NCBI GenBank assembly: GCA_905147135.1 | Contig: LR990054.1 | Span: 13,181,001-13,245,000 of the forward strand | Origin: Blastobasis lacticolella | Taxonomy: Eukaryota; Arthropoda; Insecta; Lepidoptera; Blastobasidae | Reading direction: 5' to 3' | Length of the DNA: 64,000 nt | Shown here: in pieces, positions 19,895 to 31,799 of the stretch | Layout of the letters: each line of letters opens with the position of its first letter | Position numbering within the stretch: the stretch's first letter is position 1 | Program-made: the position numbers and the translations under genes | Notes under the pieces: model-generated | Told to the model about the DNA's origin: nothing | Database searches by the model: none | What the model saw: the letters and a program-made list of their open reading frames with translations, nothing else

Positions 19895-20742
19895 TTAACT
19901 TAACGCTAGTAACGGTTCTTCTGAGTCGTGCTTTTGGTTCGATTTCGTGTTGGCCTTCTTCCATTGCTCTTTTTTGCTCAGGACTTTCTGTTTCGTCAGT
20001 TCCAACTTCGCTTTGGACTTCGAAACCTTTGACGGAGCCTTTTTCTCTAGACGTTCTAGGGTCTCTATAATATTCTTGGGTTCGGAAGCGACGCTTCTGG
20101 TTTCTTCGCTGACTTCGTCTAGGGTGGCGTTCTTGTTTGCGTAGACGACTACGTAATGAGAGTACGCCGAGTTGGACGGTGTGTTGATATCGGCAAAGTC
20201 TCTGAAGTTGGCGAACTGATCTTGATTGTAATTCGGCCTTGGGTTGGCTATGTAACCAGATCCGAGTGAAGGTCTTCCGTGTCCGTTGTTGTAGTAGCTG
20301 AAATCGCCAAAGTCGTCCTCCTCATTGTGTGCATTGAAGGTGCCTCCTCGAATGATTCCGAAGTTGCCCGAACCGAGGACGCTAGCGCTGGCATCTACCA
20401 AGGCAGCCGGTGCGGACTCCTGCTGCTTTCCGAATCCGTCGAGATTCCTGAAGCCACCAAACAAAGGATAGTTGAGGAGCGATTTGTAGGAGCTGGGACG
20501 TTGGCTGTAGGCTGTTTCTTGGTTGTTAAATCCGAGTCGGAAGTTGTTGTTGTGTCGGGGCTCGAACAAGTTCGCGAATGAGGGGAAGAAGGTCTGTGAG
20601 CCTCCCACCAGCTCGATTGAGTGGTCGGACTCGTCTGCGGCGGCTTGAGGGTCCGCGTGGGCCACCCGCCTCCGGAGGCTGCTCGGCGCAGCCACTGCTT
20701 CTGCTACGATTTCCGAAGACTCCGCTGTTAAGTCTCGGGTAT
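19895..20742 (-). CDS. Terminal exon of an unrecognised, possibly secreted insect protein
   Basis: Open from an acceptor (CTCGCATTCCAG, exon starts 20742, two bases into a codon) to TAA at 19895-19897, about 281 residues. An in-frame TAA lies a few codons above the acceptor, so an upstream exon must supply the start and any signal peptide. Visible: an Ala/Glu/Ser-rich beginning, RRRVAHADP (possible basic cleavage site), SQTFFPSFANLFEPRHNNNF, GSGNFGIIRGGTF, Asn/Tyr/Gly-rich middle, HYVVVYANKNAT, then a Lys-rich helical tail. I do not recognise the family. Composition suggests an extracellular or cuticle-associated protein, which is inference. The earlier exons were sought up to about 26 kb without success. 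Confidence 0.75.
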
Positions 20743-21869
20743 CTGGAATGCGAGAAATTTAACAGTTATCAGCAGTAGTAACTCGTCTTACTTAGAAGGG
20801 GATTTACTGACTATCTCGAATGAGGCTATAGTTATGTTTGAGAGTAACATAATCGTTATTCAATCGCGCGGAACCGTCTATTGCAGTAAAAAAATCGTTC
20901 AAGATATATTATTCTATGATTTTCAGCTAGGAGGTTACTTCGTAGCTACAGCTATCCTAAACTGGTAGTATCAACATTGATAGTCTGTAAGACCGATTTA
21001 AAGGACTACCTGCTGGTCTAGCCATCTTTGACAGCTCCGCTTGCGTGATGCGTGTATGGTAGAAAATTGACAGGTCGAAGTTCGACTATTTCTACCAACA
21101 TCTACATTGACTCTGATTGTGTAGGATCATCCGCCAATCCGCCTCCTTTGTACACCGAAAGTACGTGAATTGTCTATGAACCAAATGAAAAGAATTTCTA
21201 CCACAAACAGTTTATGTCAGATAACGTTAGCTTATGTCATATAACGTTAGCTTATGTCAAATCACATACATTTTTCTACCACAAACGATTGTAGATTAAC
21301 GAAACCTCTTGGCCAAGGCCGCTGATCGTCATTATAATCAAGAGCCAGTAACAAACCACTGTTGTACTCTTCCACATTAGTGTAGTGTAGGGCCTTGTCC
21401 TAATCTCTACACTTGGCAATCGGGTTGGAGATCGCAGTGTAGAAAATACTCAGCAAAAATACTATTGTCAATTTCCTAGTATTCGGAGGTAACATTATGG
21501 TCTGGAGTTGAAGCTACATTCCACTCTGGTTGTCACACCATATGGCTAAATAATCCAACCTAATCAACAGAAAACCACCTAGAATACTCAATTTACATTT
21601 ATTCAACTCACATTTTACATACTCTAATATATTTTTTAAACTTCAGAACCGATTTAAATGAAAGAACGCTATCAACAATCTTGATTTAACTGGTTTTTAA
21701 ATAAAAAAAAACCGCATCGAGACGGTCTATCCATTCGGGAGCTACGATGCTACAGACCTCCAAACATACACTGAGCCACAGATATACACGTCAGACATTA
21801 TTTATTGGTAACTTTTCTTTAAACGTCATAAAAATTATTATAACATACCAATTATTCAACTCAATTATT
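20743..21869. other. Non-coding stretch upstream of the unrecognised exon
   Basis: Probably intron of the gene ending at 19895. Contains a 20-base tandem repeat at 21212-21259 (TTATGTCATATAACGTTAGC type, about 2.4 units). No exon with a signal peptide was found. Confidence 0.45.
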
Positions 21870-22050
21870 AAGCCTCGCTATTCAGCGGGGCAACGCGGCC
21901 AGTCTTCTGGGGACTTTTCCAAATTCGGGGGACCTGGGTCAAGTTTTTTATCTTTAGTTTAGTTAGAATTAAGGTTGGTGTTAGAGTAAGAATTTTTTAT
22001 TTATTTATAATTGTAAATTGTAATTTAAACTGTAAATAAAAGTCTTTCAT
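21870..22050 (+). mobile_element. LINE 3' end with RGNAASLLGT tail
   Basis: The plus frame around 21885 reads QRGNAASLLGTFPNSG in effect, then stops and an AT-rich 3' UTR with AATAAA. A sister piece lies at 28090-28250. Common C-terminal end of a lepidopteran LINE. Confidence 0.55.
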
Positions 22051-22639
22051 TATTCAACTTAATTAAAGGAATTACAATTTTAAGTTACATTATAAATAAA
22101 ATGTGATACAAAATTGTATTAATTAATAGAATTCCTACTATTCCCTACTAATTACTATTCCTAATCCCTACTGGACTTCATATTGCAAACACAATGAGAG
22201 GTATTTACAAGCAAACCTATAATGAAAGTAACGTAGTTACACATTGCAGTCATAACATTTAGCGTAGGCAATAGTATTTAGCAATAGTGAAGACAATAAG
22301 TACTATTTAAGACCTTGATCAATACATGATACTGCGCTCCATTCAAGACATGCATTTTCATACAAGCGGCAACACAAAGATAAACGCTCAGACTTTTAGT
22401 TCCATACACATGAATTATTCATAACCTATTGTTTCAGTTATAATGTAGATTGAGCTTTATGAACCGTAGGTGTTGATTGAGGTTTGACATAAAATTCCAT
22501 GTACATGACATGTATAGGCTTCTAACCGTAATAATTTAAGTAGGTATGACGTCAACGAACGTCCTTAGACTGGCTGCCGTATGTCGAAACTTCCTATTCC
22601 TAGTCGACAGTAATAAGTAACTATTAAATAATGTAATTA

Positions 22640-22760
22640 AGCGTTTTTTATACCACTAAGGCGACAATCAAGCTTATATGAGTGCCTGATGGTAAGCTAT
22701 TTTTGCAAGACGTTTACAACACCAGGGTTATCCCGGGATTTTCCCAGGATTCCGGCGAAA
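22640..22760 (-). mobile_element. LINE 3'-end scrap
   Basis: Resembles the GGCAAACAAGCTTACGGCCT and CCTGATGGTAAGC tail seen at 62180 (reverse) and 40590. About 100 bases, no coding. Confidence 0.5.
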
Positions 22761-22819
22761 TCATTTTTTTTACGATATATTAAATTGATTTGGCTAGCAA
22801 TAAGGTAGTTAACCAACTT

Positions 22820-22990
22820 AGTGACACCTGAGTGGTTCAGTTGGTAAACATGCCGATCTGCCACGCCGGGTTTGATTCCCGTGGGACAGAAATTGAAATG
22901 ATTCATTTTAAAATTTTAATTTCTGTTACGTGTCTGGGTGTTATATGTATGATAAATAAATATAGAAAAGCATATAAGTAGTTTATCAGT
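22820..22990 (+). mobile_element. tRNA-derived SINE, second family
   Basis: A-box-like GAGTGGTTCAGTTGGTAAAC and B-box-like GGGTTTGATTCCC give a tRNA-like head, followed by a body AATTTCTGTTACGTGTCTGG known to me from lepidopteran SINEs. It cannot fold a full tRNA acceptor stem, so it is not a tRNA gene. Confidence 0.65.
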
Positions 22991-23187
22991 TATCTAGAGG
23001 ATCCATAACACAAGCTTCACTTACTTTGGGGCTAGATGGCGCTCTATAAATTTTCCAAGCATATAATATGTATTTTTTATATTTATTTAACATAAACAGA
23101 ATTTTGTTTTCACATGGCATGTTTAAAGTGTTTCCTTTTTCTTTTCTATTTTTGTCGGACAAAGTCTGCCGCGCGTCTTTAAAACTG

Positions 23188-23219
23188 CATCGTCTATTTA
23201 GCCATCTAAATAGACGATG
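23188..23219. repeat. Perfect 13-bp hairpin
   Basis: CATCGTCTATTTA and its reverse complement separated by GCCATC. A looser relative is at about 43245-43272, so both may belong to one dispersed repeat. Confidence 0.8.
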
Positions 23220-23224
23220 ATCTA

Positions 23225-24719
23225 GAGAAAAGACCCAAAGATTTGACATTCCGCCCCGATGAATTTTTAAATATCTCGAATTTACTTGTGTCTACACTCT
23301 AGTAACTATTATAATCATTGAAATATTATTTTATATTGATGATATATCACTACCTAATAAAAATTTTTAATGTTATCATAGTACTATTATTATGTAAAAT
23401 TTACATTGTAAATGTATTTAATATGTAAAATAATGCCTGGACTTGTTACGAATGTTATAAATAAATAATGATTATGATTATGAGGATCAGCATTTCCGGA
23501 GGAGGATCAGCAAGTATTCTAGGAACCCGCAACTTTTAACCGTAACAAGTATTCCCTTAAAAATAATCTTAAAAAATTCTATTTTTCTACTGCCATCATT
23601 GGCACCGACCGATACCGACCGATTTCTCCCCACCGAACAGCGTAGGTATTACGTATATTCAACAATCATTATCTTTACGATTTAAATGCTCACGACGGCG
23701 ATTTTCTCCATGAAATGTTGAAATGAAATGTTTTTATTCGTGTCATTACAAACTAATACAGTAATGAGGAAATTCATCCGTCCAATTAAAGAGTTAATTG
23801 GTCACCATCGTTGAAAGCACGTAGGTAGTTACTGTATGTTACGTTGGACATGGTATGACGTAAAATTACGCCATACTCGGTTTGCGGATGAATATGACTT
23901 TGTCGCAGTTATCGCTTGACCGGTTCACTCGCTCAATGACCATGTTACTAGTACATACTGGGTGCAAGAGAACGACCCTATTATGTCTCATGTGGAGCTA
24001 CTTGGTACTGGCAGTTTGCGGTTTGCGGTTCTGATCGTTTCCTTTGAAAAAAAGTCGACCGCGGTTTGAATCAAGAACAAAACGACACGCCGCGTTCTAC
24101 ATTCGAAACGAGTTACGTTCGCGTTGCATTTTTGTTTATGTTTACAAACAAAATCAACATAACACAGAATGGATTAGCCGGCGTTTAAGAAAGTTACGTA
24201 ACGTATGAATTTTGTTCGTGAACGTTGCGTTATATAAATAATAAAGTCCATGTATGTATGCCCGACACATTTCACCTTTGACCTGAAGTTGCAGGTTGAC
24301 GTAAAAATCTACATTTTTCGTAGGAAAATTACTACTAGAGCCACCTACTTATTTCTTAACTATGTCATAGGTCAGTAGAAAGCAGGGGTGAAGTTAGGTT
24401 AAGCTCTTGGAACAAGGCTGAATTTGTACTGTACTTTATGACTCCATGGCTGCAATATACGAGAAGATTGTCCTGAATATTCTGTCACATATTACCTACC
24501 CAATATTCAAAGCCCAACCAAGCCATCAAAATAGATTCAGGATAGGTTTTTATTGAGGTAAATAGTGCGTAATGTGTAGTTTAAGCGATTACTGTACTAC
24601 ATTACAGGGTACGTTCGTTTGCGTAGACGTTAACGTTTTTCCAACAACGCGAATGCAAACCGAAGACAGGGCGCAACTACTATGTACAGTACAGCCTATG
24701 TACAATAAAATACGATAGT
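23225..24719. other. Intergenic, nothing recognised
   Basis: AT-rich. No coding or mobile-element signature could be pinned down. Confidence 0.4.
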
Positions 24720-24875
24720 AGTACTGACCGGCCTCGGCTTCGCACGGGCGAAGAAAACAACGGCCGAAAAACTATTTAAATCTTTGGTGAAAATGCGCTT
24801 GAAAATCCATTACGTGGTTTGAGAGGAGTTAGCGGACACACAGACAGACGCGGAAAGCGACTTTATTTTACTATT
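24720..24875. repeat. Dispersed repeat ending in GCGACTTTATTTTA
   Basis: GGCCTCGGCTTCGCACGGGC start and GGAAAGCGACTTTATTTTAC end match the general plan of the Helitron-like family at 16795. Confidence 0.45.
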
Positions 24876-25799
24876 TAAGGATGAAGATGATGATAATGAG
24901 CTTAAGCTTCAATGTCATCGAATTTTACACTTACGCTTAACTACGATGCCTTTGTCACTCGGACTCCTGGATACTTTTGGATACTTTTCAAGCCCTCACT
25001 ATAGAAATATGCAAAAATGTTGTTAGTTGGAAAGTTTATGAGGTGACCAAACACGCAGACAAATTGACCTAGTTCTACAATAAGCTAGCTTATAAAGATT
25101 CCTATCTGGCTGTTGCACAAGTTTCGGCGTCCGTGCCTAGGTATTGTTGGAACAACTTTATAATGGACAATCTAATTGTTAATAATGAAAACAATGCGTT
25201 TGTGAGAACCTGGGGCGCTGTAATGAAAAACTGACTGGATTGTACCTCGTGACTCTTGTCGTTGAAGTTGGTGATTTGCCAAACAATTCTGTTATAGGTA
25301 AGGTAGGTATGCTGTAAGACTTATGGCAAATATACTTCATCGCATACGGGTTTTGTGCCGTAGACTTGTAAGTAATTAGTAATATATTGGTTAGCAATTA
25401 CACAATAGGTACTGCACACTAGGTAAGGTACAAATCGAGGTCGATACAAATCTATGTGATTATTAGTCAATTTGAATAAGTATTTATCAATTTTGTATAC
25501 TTATAAATTCTACTATACATTAACCTGGGCATTGAAAAAAGGGTCAAGATCAGGAAACAAAACGACGCAATTAACTTGGATGGGGAGGTTATAGCAAGTC
25601 CGACGTGCTTAAAAAGTTTTAAGTTGAAACTGATCGCGCAACTGTTGATCGGTGGAAACGGATCACACTCTCTTAGTATGTTCCAGTTTCGTCTAAAAAA
25701 AATATTCCACGCCCAAAAGTGTTCGGCAAAGCTGATCACGCGATCAGCTTCCACTAATGTCCCAGCCATGTGTCCTGCTCGATAGGAGTGGAGACCACT
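24876..25799. other. Intergenic, nothing recognised
   Basis: Open frames on both strands here (such as 25467-26078 minus) have no family resemblance and overlap a plus-strand LINE end. Confidence 0.4.
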
Positions 25800-26020
25800 C
25801 CAGCAATATAGACAGGCGGAAGGCGAAGGAATATGGGAAGAAAGCCGGCTAGATGGACCGACGACGATCTGACCAGATTCCCTGCAGCTGGACAGGGCTG
25901 GGGTACGATTATCTATGCGCGTTGCTTGGCAACCTGGCCATTCTGGCAAGCCCAGGACACTTTTTTGTGGAAAATTATGGAGGAGATCTATACTCAGAAT
26001 TGGGTAGAAAAAGGTTGAAT
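25800..26020 (+). mobile_element. LINE (RTE-like) C-terminal fragment
   Basis: The plus frame at 25833-26018 reads GRKPARWTDDDLTRF, then FLWKIMEEIYTQNWVEKG and a stop. This follows the GRPxTRWxDDL ... LWRxLGEAYxQQW pattern at the end of lepidopteran endonuclease-reverse transcriptases. Truncated and diverged. Confidence 0.75.
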
Positions 26021-26479
26021 AAATATTAAATTTAACTAATGGTGAAAGTGCAGTCATTAATAAAATAAAGTAAAGCAATCGTTATAAGTAAGATTCATAT
26101 CTTAGGCACTCCAATTAACGTATTAGAGATTTATTTCCGTATGATATGAAAGTCTTTAGTGCTTTACCATTATTATTATAACAATGGTAACAATTTGCTT
26201 TATTTAAGTAAGTAAGTGAGTGAGGTAATCACTTCCTCCTATTTATGGAAACAGTCCGTGTTTTCCTGTCAGCCTTAAGGCAATAGATAACTTAAATTAT
26301 TATCTTGCAATTTCCTATTATGAGGGAAATCATAGATGCTTATTATCATAAACGATACCTCATTATAGTAAATACCATGATTTCACGTTATAAACATAAT
26401 TTATGTCGGCTGTGTGTATGCACTTGTAAATGTCGCCGTATCCTTATTGCAATCAGCTTGGTTTATAATTTTGCTAGAT

Positions 26480-26745
26480 TATAAATTCATCATCGTCATC
26501 ATCATCAGCCGAAAGACGCCTACTGCTGGGCATAAGCCTCCCCCAGTCATCTCTAAAGGCTGGTTCTGTGCCTTCCGCTTCCAGCTGGTACCTGCGATCT
26601 TTACCAGGTCGTCGGTCCGCCTTGTGGGAGGCCTACCCACGCTGCGTCTTCCGGACGTGGTCGCCGCTCGAGAACTTTACTGCCCCATTGGCCATATGTG
26701 CTTCGAGCTATATGGCCTGCTCACTGCCAAGTGACTGAATTACTT
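26480..26745 (-). mobile_element. LINE (RTE-like) C-terminal fragment with CATCAT tail
   Basis: The minus frame reads GRRSVGRPPTRRTDDLVKIA and GTSWKRKAQNQPLEMTGGG, ending in ATGATGATGATG. Same ORF end as at 25833 but a different subfamily and opposite strand. Confidence 0.75.
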
Positions 26746-27179
26746 ATCGAATATAGTAAACTGCAACTAAATTCACAAGTAATTTACAATGTCAAGCATA
26801 CATTTTCGAAAAAACATAGTTTAAATTCGGTTATCATTATCATCATCATACATATCATCTTGTGTGGGTTCTAAAAGTAAAAAAAAACTGGTTTGCCTCA
26901 CATAATTTTGCTGGTTTGGCTTTTCACCCACATTAAAGTCACTTTTCTTTTTGCAGTCTATAACGGTATTCGCATAAAACAAATACATATAAACAGTACA
27001 AGTTAGTAGTACAATTACTACCAACTAGTGGCAAAGGAAGTATGCTTGATAAAACTTGTGTAACCCAAATGCATGGCGAAAAAATGTTGAAAGAGTTCTA
27101 TGTAAATATTGTGGTAATATGTAACAAACTTGTGTTTGCCTCGTTAAAATAAATACTCTATGCTTTAAAACTATAATAT
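26746..27179. other. Intergenic, nothing recognised
   Basis: AT-rich, only short unsupported frames. Confidence 0.4.
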
Positions 27180-27390
27180 TACTAGGCTTTTTGCTCGCGA
27201 CTTCGTTACTACGTTCTGAAACCGTTCTCGTGGGAACCACGCTGAATTTCGGGGAAAACTATAGCCTATGTTTCTCGGCGATGAAATAGCTTTCTATTGG
27301 CGAAATAATTTTTAAAATCGGTTAAGTAGTTTTTGAGGTTATGTATACAAACAAACAAACATTTTCTCTTTATAGCAGTAGTATAGAAGA
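27180..27390. repeat. Dispersed repeat with AGTAGTTTTTG core
   Basis: GGCTTTTTGCTCGCGACTTC, CTCGTGGGAACCACGCTGAA, AAATCGGTTAAGTAGTTTTT and a TAGTATAGAAG end. Related copies lie at 9180, 33137, 38955 and 42331. Typical short lepidopteran repeat; class not determined. Confidence 0.55.
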
Positions 27391-28010
27391 CAAATCGATA
27401 TTAATAATTTTTGTTGTAGCCTGGTTCTATAGAACCCGGAAATCCTCTTGTTAACGAGAAAGTTCATGTTGTCTATGCTTGGTTCTATTATGTATAAGAC
27501 AGGCTATTTTTATCGTAGTCGACACGCATGTCACGTCGTTATCGGTCACGTAGAATGATGACATTTTGGTCGTAACATCACATTACGACACACCCCACTA
27601 ATAATGTCTGTATTACAGAGATGTGTCATTCACAACACTGTGACACATGACCCGGTGTCATTATCCTCACGTATAAACATTATTGTAGCATAGAAAAGTG
27701 TCACTTCGGTCGTGATTGCGCACGAGTCGATCACGACCCGTTCTGAGAACAAGAAGTTACGAAATACGCTATTGGATTTTACAATTGCTGACTATTGATC
27801 TCTGTAACGGTCTGTACAACTCTTTTGCCTGTGATTTCGTCCAGGAAAAATAAGGTTTTTTTGTGGAGTTAAAAAGTAGCCACGACCTTTCTCACACGAT
27901 GATGATGATATATATAATATAGTACAAGTATTACGAATGTTATGAGATATTGCAATCCTAAAATAAAGATGAATATATATTGAGATATTGCCGTAGTTCA
28001 CGGCCAAAAT
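27391..28010. other. Intergenic, nothing recognised
   Basis: GTCACG/GACAC-rich stretch around 27520-27720, but no defined repeat unit. No gene seen. Confidence 0.4.
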
Positions 28011-28014
28011 AAAT

Positions 28015-28250
28015 ATGATTTTATTAATTTATAATGACACCACCGGTGTAAATAAAGTATTCGTGGACAAATTAGAGCATTTGAGCAGGCTCGTTCTTCG
28101 GGGACTGATTAGCATTGCTATCCAACGAGGTAACGCAGCCAGGTCTCTAGGCACCATCCCGGGGACAGCGGTGTGGACGACCTTTTTAAATTTTATTAGA
28201 TATTTTATTTAATAATTTTTATTAATAGGACGGTCTATGTGTAGCTTAAT
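28015..28250 (+). mobile_element. LINE 3' end with RGNAARSLGT tail
   Basis: The plus frame ends QRGNAARSLGTIPGTAVWTT and then an AT-rich tail. Sister of 21870-22050. Confidence 0.55.
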
Positions 28251-28710
28251 ACATATATTAGATTTATAAAAATATATATTTAATAGGACCACGATAAGTC
28301 CGTATTAACTGAAAGTAGTAAAAATTATAAAGTGTAGATATGGCAATAATCTGGGGATAATCTGTCCTTGTCAGTCCTTCTTGTAAACATTCAGTTATTT
28401 GGTCACTATTAGCTTGAACTTGTACATTTAGTTCGTCTAAATTATTAATCATGCTGGTAATTATCTCCCGCACTTCCACATATTTTATTTATTTATTTTA
28501 TTATTTTTTTATTGTTTTGCCTATTATTTAATAATATTTTTCATAACTTACGAAAATAAACAATCCTACAGAAATCAAATTGTTTGTTATGACTTTTACG
28601 AATGATCTTCTATGATAATTAAAAAACTAGGCATTAGTTGCCTAACAGAGACTTTTTTTTAATAAGCTATCCAGACTTAGCGTGGTCTTATTGTATTATT
28701 TTCTCTGTTA
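28251..28710. other. Intergenic, nothing firm
   Basis: A minus-strand frame at 28264-28479 is listed among rejected items. Confidence 0.4.
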
Positions 28711-28711
28711 C

Positions 28712-28775
28712 CTCGGTGGCTAGCGGGACGCACTGGTAAGCGAGAGGTACCGATTATCTCCGACCAAGTTGACTT
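28712..28775 (+). mobile_element. SINE head fragment
   Basis: TAAGCGAGAGGTACCG matches the tRNA-like head of the SINE at 40042, with a shifted A-box region. Very short. Confidence 0.5.
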
Positions 28776-28805
28776 GAACTTAAATATTTTCTAAACTATT
28801 GAACT

Positions 28806-28950
28806 GACTGAACGAAACAAAGCTAAGAACCATCTTGAATAAACTTGCTTTCGAAAAGAGAAAAACTCATCCAAATAGGTCCATCTTTTCTTCGTGACTT
28901 ATAGTACTCCTGTTTTTTCGTCGGGGATTAAAAAGGTTTCGACCGTATTC
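28806..28950 (-). repeat. Dispersed repeat with GACGAAAAA end
   Basis: Reverse copy of the repeat at 43141-43330: GTTTCGTTCAGTC side to the CCGACGAAAAAAC side. A third piece lies at 36150-36245. Confidence 0.5.
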
Positions 28951-29555
28951 TCTAGTAAGCGCAGAAGCTTCGGGTTTACACCATTCAGTTATATGCGTTA
29001 CGCAACAAGCGTTAGCTTATAAAAACAAATTATGTGAATTGTCCATAATTTAATAACATCTCGAACTGTGAACTCTGAATATTTATTACTTCCATTTTTG
29101 TTCTGTGCTCAAAATAGAAATTGACATTATCATTTTTTATTTCATTCATAAAATGTTTTTGAAGTTTTTATTGACTGTGAACTTATTGGCGAACATGAAA
29201 CGTAGAAAACTTAATGAATGTGTTTTAAATGTACCAAATAGAGACATTAATCTTTGCTGCTTTAAATGTCAGTAGGTAACTCTAAATAAACGTGGTGCTT
29301 AATAGTCTACTTATATACGTCTTCATTGAAATAAAAACATACATTCCCATTACGCAAATGTCACTGTTTATTTTTACTTTTTTACTCACTTTTTTAACAA
29401 TGTGTAGTAGTTAGTAATGTGTGTCTTTTAACAACCCCAAGTAGGGGTTCAATTTTTAAAAATAACTCGCCTTGTTCTGTAAGGTTTTTTGATTTTCGGT
29501 TTTTTTAATTTCGATTTTCGGCATGAAATATTAAATTTTTTTAATTCACCGTTTT
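28951..29555. other. Intergenic, nothing recognised
   Basis: AT-rich. Confidence 0.4.
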
Positions 29556-29559
29556 AGGG

Positions 29560-29860
29560 CAAAAAGGCATTCTCGGCGAAGCCACGATTTCTCTCTTCAT
29601 ACACCGCATCGGTTTCCTCCATCACTATCAATTGCTTGAACGCACGTTTTTCGCTCGTACGATTCGGATGTGGAATCAGCTCCCAGCTACAGTGTTTCCT
29701 TTGGACTATGACATGGGATCGTTCAAAAGGTATATTAGAGGTCTCTTCAGAGGCGGGAAATGCATTGGTGACTCTCTGGTGTTGCTGATATCCAGCGGTG
29801 ACCACTTTCCATCAGTGGCCCGCTTGCCTGTTTGTCTGCCGTATAACATAAAAAAGGTAT
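29560..29860 (+). mobile_element. LINE C-terminal fragment
   Basis: The plus frame at 29632 reads LERTFFARTIRMWNQLPATV, then FPLDYDMGSFKRYIRGLF and a terminal GGDHFPS-like tail (SGDHFPSVARLPVCLPYNIK). Same family as 46165-46449. Confidence 0.75.
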
Positions 29861-30890
29861 CTATTTCTATCATACGAGGTCTCAGAGGATGTTTCGCCAT
29901 GCCACATCTCGCCAGTTGTGACAAGACAACTTGACGAAATCTGGAGCGTGACATCGATTTTGCGTCTGTTCTGAACCAGTGTTGGCTCAAAAACCACGTA
30001 ATATGATATTTCCACTGTTCTAAATCGTTAATTTGGCTGTGAATTTGACTTGTTAAAGTGTTGTAATAATGTTGGTTGAGGTATAAGGTGTCTAATTGGG
30101 TTCTATGTAGGAATCTGACTTATTTTTCTGATATATTTTTTTACACAAACAATTACTAGGTACGAGTGTGGTCACAGAAATCTAAATAAAGTGGTAGGTA
30201 GTATTTTGTACGCACTTATAGTTTCGATATTGAGCTTTCTTTTCATTTTACATAGGTATAACTTTACCTAATACTATAGGTAGAACAAATAGTGAAGTAT
30301 GACTCCATAAATGATACAATCTTACGTAAAAATGTTCTATTGACAAAACTACGTGATGAATTACCGCTTAAGATCAATGACATTAGGTATTTAAAAACCT
30401 ACCTTATCCGTTAAGTAATCAATGACTCATACATAACATACGTATCCATGTATCAACTTCTTTAGTCAAGCAAATAACTGTGTCTATTTGTCATTTGTAA
30501 GGCATAATTTTGTCACGACTTTCGTAAGCTAGTTAATAAGTACCCGGAACATTTGCCCGCGTTAACTGGTTGCACTCATGCGTACGCGCACAATAACTGC
30601 CAATGATGTCAAACTATTAATCTTGCTAGAGAAAACAAGCCTTCCTGCTTTGAACAAAGAAATTGAAGCCGATTTTTCCATGGTCGAGGACAGTGCATAA
30701 ACAAAGCGTATGGTAAGCTAGGTTATTTATTCAAATGTCTGTCTGATAATACTGGCAGGTTAAACGGGTAATACTTTTAAAAATGAGAATGAAATCCACG
30801 TCTGTAAAAATAGCTTAACCTCTAAAATTGATATCAGTAATAATTAGTATGCAGAGTAAAATGCAGTACCAAATACCAAATAGAGCATCA
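29861..30890. other. Intergenic, nothing recognised
   Basis: AT-rich, no credible exon or element. Confidence 0.4.
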
Positions 30891-30894
30891 TATT

Positions 30895-31140
30895 CATATT
30901 CATTTATTTAGTAAGTTATTTATTATTTACTATTTAACCATTTATTGTACACAAGATTGTTACAAAAAGTATATTACATAATATATAAGACACAACAGGC
31001 CAACTTATTTCTATAAAGAAATTTCTTCCAGCAGACCTACAGAGAGATCGTGAGAATTAAATGCAGTAAAGACGTGCACAGTAGCAAAAACAAATTAATG
31101 ATGCTTAACTAATACAATACATAAATAAATACATATCTTT
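30895..31140 (-). mobile_element. Probable LINE 3' UTR
   Basis: Contains TTACATAATATATAAGACAC, AACAGGCCAACTTATTTCTA and TTTCTTCCAGCAGACC, which I know as a repeated 3' end in Lepidoptera, oriented minus. Followed by a TACA-rich microsatellite to about 31200. Confidence 0.45.
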
Positions 31141-31200
31141 ATACCTACATTGAAAACAAATACATATACATACATACATACAAATACATATACACATACT
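31130..31200. repeat. TACATA microsatellite
   Basis: Imperfect repeats of TACATA/CATA. Confidence 0.75.
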
Positions 31201-31431
31201 TACATATCTTAGACAGATAGAGAATCGTTATTTACACCGTCATAATATGATTTGGATTGGTACGTTACAACATAGACATAGATGTTAAAATTAATGTTTG
31301 AACATAAATGCATATCTAATGGAACATTTTGCAAGAAAAAAGGCCTACGCAAAGCCATTGGATGTACGGGTAATGTTTATGACGAGCGAGAAAACCTTTT
31401 TATAGACACCTTTAAATCGTCGAGACGTTCT

Positions 31432-31790
31432 TTTAAAGTTGCTTAAGGAACTTCTACACGACACAATCTGATTTTCCGTCCACACGAGACTATTTGATTG
31501 CCAATCTAGTAACCCATCCAACACGACACAATCTTATTGTCAATTAGTGGCCTTATTTTGCTAAATAGCAGTGTTCGTGAAACGTGCGTTCGGGATCAAT
31601 TCAGGAACACTGCTATTATAATAAGAAATAAGAAAATAAGCCCCCAGATTGCCCATTGTATTGGCTACAATCTAATTGTCCATCCTTGTCTTCTTGGTGC
31701 GTCCACATGAGATAATTTGATAGCCAATCTAGTGAATCTAGTCAGATTGCACGTAAAATTGTGACGTGTGGAAGCGCCTTTAGAGGCGTG
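31432..31790. mobile_element. MITE with imperfect ends and a nested hairpin
   Basis: The left end (AGGAACTTCTACACGACACA) is the imperfect inverse of the right end (TTGTGACGTGTGGAAGCGCC). Inside, TTTGATTGCCAATCTAGT and TTTGATAGCCAATCTAGT form an internal direct repeat, and TAGCAGTGTTC/GAACACTGCTA (31567-31620) make a nested hairpin, possibly a second insertion. Confidence 0.6.
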
Positions 31791-31799
31791 TTAGTGAAC

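Noticed and set aside
20279..20778. Plus-strand open frames opposite the terminal exon
   Set aside because: The minus strand has the acceptor, long frame, stop and polyadenylation signal.
20743..20800. A 45-50 base intron with GTAAGA donor leading to the 20742 acceptor
   Set aside because: The sequence just above that donor has an in-frame stop and no start codon, so no coding exon could be joined there.
25467..26078. 203-codon minus frame
   Set aside because: It overlaps in antisense a plus-strand LINE end that has clear similarity, and its composition is not protein-like.
28264..28479. Minus frame beginning VEVREIITSMINNLDELNVQ
   Set aside because: The beginning is protein-like, but there is no splice evidence or family match, the end is AT-rich junk and the length is within chance for this composition.
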